Positions 63,221 to 64,000 of a stretch of 64,000 nt of DNA are shown here, piece by piece. Both the position numbers and the translations under genes were made by a program. This DNA is from Salvia splendens. Taxonomy: Eukaryota; Streptophyta; Magnoliopsida; Lamiales; Lamiaceae. The DNA is taken from positions 1-64,000 of the forward strand of contig NW_024598811.1 in NCBI RefSeq assembly GCF_004379255.2, given 5' to 3'. The stretch's first letter is position 1, and every line of letters starts with the position of its first letter. The notes under the pieces were generated by a model. It had not been told where the DNA came from. It ran no database searches and worked only from the letters and a program-made list of their open reading frames with translations.

Positions 63221-64000
63221 GTGAGTTAGTAATTGTCATATCTTCATCCTCCTTCTCACTAAAAACCCCTCCCTCATAGTCCCACGCCGAATCATCCTTT
63301 CCGACCACCATGTCCCCACTGCGAACCACCCACCACCCTCATTAACTCACGTTAGCACCCCACCGCCGGTCACCCTCTCCAACCAACCCCAGCCACCCAT
63401 ACATCCCTTCTCCGGCTTACCCTCTCTGCCACCTCAACCACCACCACGCAAGCTCCCCCCTCGTCGGACTTGGCTCGCGTGCCCCGCCGAGCTCCAATCC
63501 ACATCTCGGCCACACCTCGCAGAAGTCTTCCCCTCGGCTGGCCGAAACAATGGGCCACCCGCCGGACTCCGAGGAGGCGATATCCATCTCGGATCAAAAT
63601 ATGGTCAACCCACCGGACCTTGCTCCGGGGGTTGAGGAAGCACGGGTCCTCTCGGACCAACAAATGGTTTTCCGATCAGCCGAGGCCACCTCCCCCAAAC
63701 AACCGACCAAAGCTATGAAACTCAAGACCGCAAAAGCAAGGCTCAAAGTCCGGAAGAGCACCGCGGCTCCACCCTCGAAGGGCAACGGCCGGAAAAGGTT
63801 CGTCCCCTCGCCCCTCCCGGAAGACAAACAACTTCGAAAGAAACTATCATTTGGAGAGGAAGATAGCCCCAAGGCCGGAAGTCCAAAATGCAAAACGGCT
63901 ATATTTCTGGCAAGCTCCACCCAAGATGAAGAGGTAACTCCGGCGTCGAAAGCTCCCACCCATGGTTCAGGAAGGTCCGAACATTGCCGGCCATCAAGCA
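63221..64000 (+). mobile_element. LINE family A, 5' end (A8), continues past the window
   Basis: 5' UTR resembling that of A2 (CTCCTTCTCACTAAAAACCCC against CTCCTTCTCTCTAACAATCCC), but the first hairpin arm is not conserved. ORF1 follows. The remainder lies beyond 64,000. Confidence 0.85.
63550..64000 (+). CDS. LINE ORF1 N-terminal part (A8), open to the window end
   Basis: ATG at 63,550 (MGHPPDSEEAISISDQ) opens a frame of 150 codons with no stop before the window ends. It holds the family A N-terminal landmarks: the SDQQMVF segment, a lysine-rich stretch, and GNGRKRFVPSPLPEDKQLRK near residue 83, followed by GSPKCKTAIF. DUF4283 and the zinc knuckle would lie outside the window. It cannot be told whether the copy is intact. 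Confidence 0.8.
   Translation, partial: MGHPPDSEEAISISDQNMVNPPDLAPGVEEARVLSDQQMVFRSAEATSPKQPTKAMKLKTAKARLKVRKSTAAPPSKGNGRKRFVPSPLPEDKQLRKKLSFGEEDSPKAGSPKCKTAIFLASSTQDEEVTPASKAPTHGSGRSEHCRPSS

Noticed and set aside
1..64000. CRISPR arrays, operons, ribosome binding sites, tRNA or rRNA genes
   Set aside because: The content is plant nuclear retrotransposon sequence. No regularly spaced repeats, tRNA-like folds or bacterial gene order were seen.

Overview
The window reads as nuclear DNA of a seed plant, made almost entirely of nested retrotransposons. Plant-type signals are L1-clade LINEs whose ORF1 carries a DUF4283 domain plus a CCHC zinc knuckle and whose ORF2 ends in an RNase H domain, fragments of Ty3/Gypsy and Ty1/Copia elements, and a processed copy of a plant EL1-like/MUT9-like casein kinase I mRNA. 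I see no intact cellular gene, tRNA, rRNA or CRISPR array. The species cannot be named from the sequence.

Two LINE groups dominate. Family A is the autonomous type (ORF1 + ORF2, about 7.7 kb). Copy A3 at 45,441-53,151 has both ORFs open and a pure 40-nt poly(A), so it is probably the youngest insertion. Family H ('half-LINE', about 2.5 kb) codes only for an ORF1 protein. H1 (22,196-24,812) and H3 (27,191-29,703) are complete, with open ORFs of 749 and 724 codons and clear target-site duplications (TSDs). H elements share a 5'-terminal hairpin and a 3' two-hairpin design with family A but have a different 3' UTR. They look like a plant counterpart of the mammalian ORF1-only 'HAL1' elements, presumably moved by family A ORF2.

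Layout: 1-9,562 holds an ORF1 scrap and half-LINE H0 (minus) split by LINE A7 (minus). 9,563-10,770 is an AT-rich inverted-repeat element. 10,771-14,319 is an H/A chimera. 14,320-17,700 is a decayed Gypsy element (G1), followed by LINE fragment A4 and an inverted H fragment. 19,106-54,584 is a second Gypsy element (G2, minus) opened by a deep nest: G2 contains A2, A2 contains H2, H2 contains A1, and A1 contains both H1 and H3. G2 also contains A3 and the short A9. A 3,312-bp tandem duplication (33,279-36,590 and 36,591-39,902) formed after A1 entered H2. 54,585-60,013 holds a Copia scrap, LINE scrap A6, and LINE A5 split by H4. 60,014-62,044 is the kinase retropseudogene. 62,045-64,000 has H fragments, a second partial copy of the AT-rich repeat, and the 5' end of a family A LINE (A8) whose ORF1 runs off the window.

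Insertion order inferred from nesting and TSDs is G2, then A2, H2, A1, then H1 and H3. A3 was inserted separately into G2. The nesting gives a relative calendar showing that families A and H were active in alternation. All boundaries and identities here were read by eye; no alignment or database search was run.
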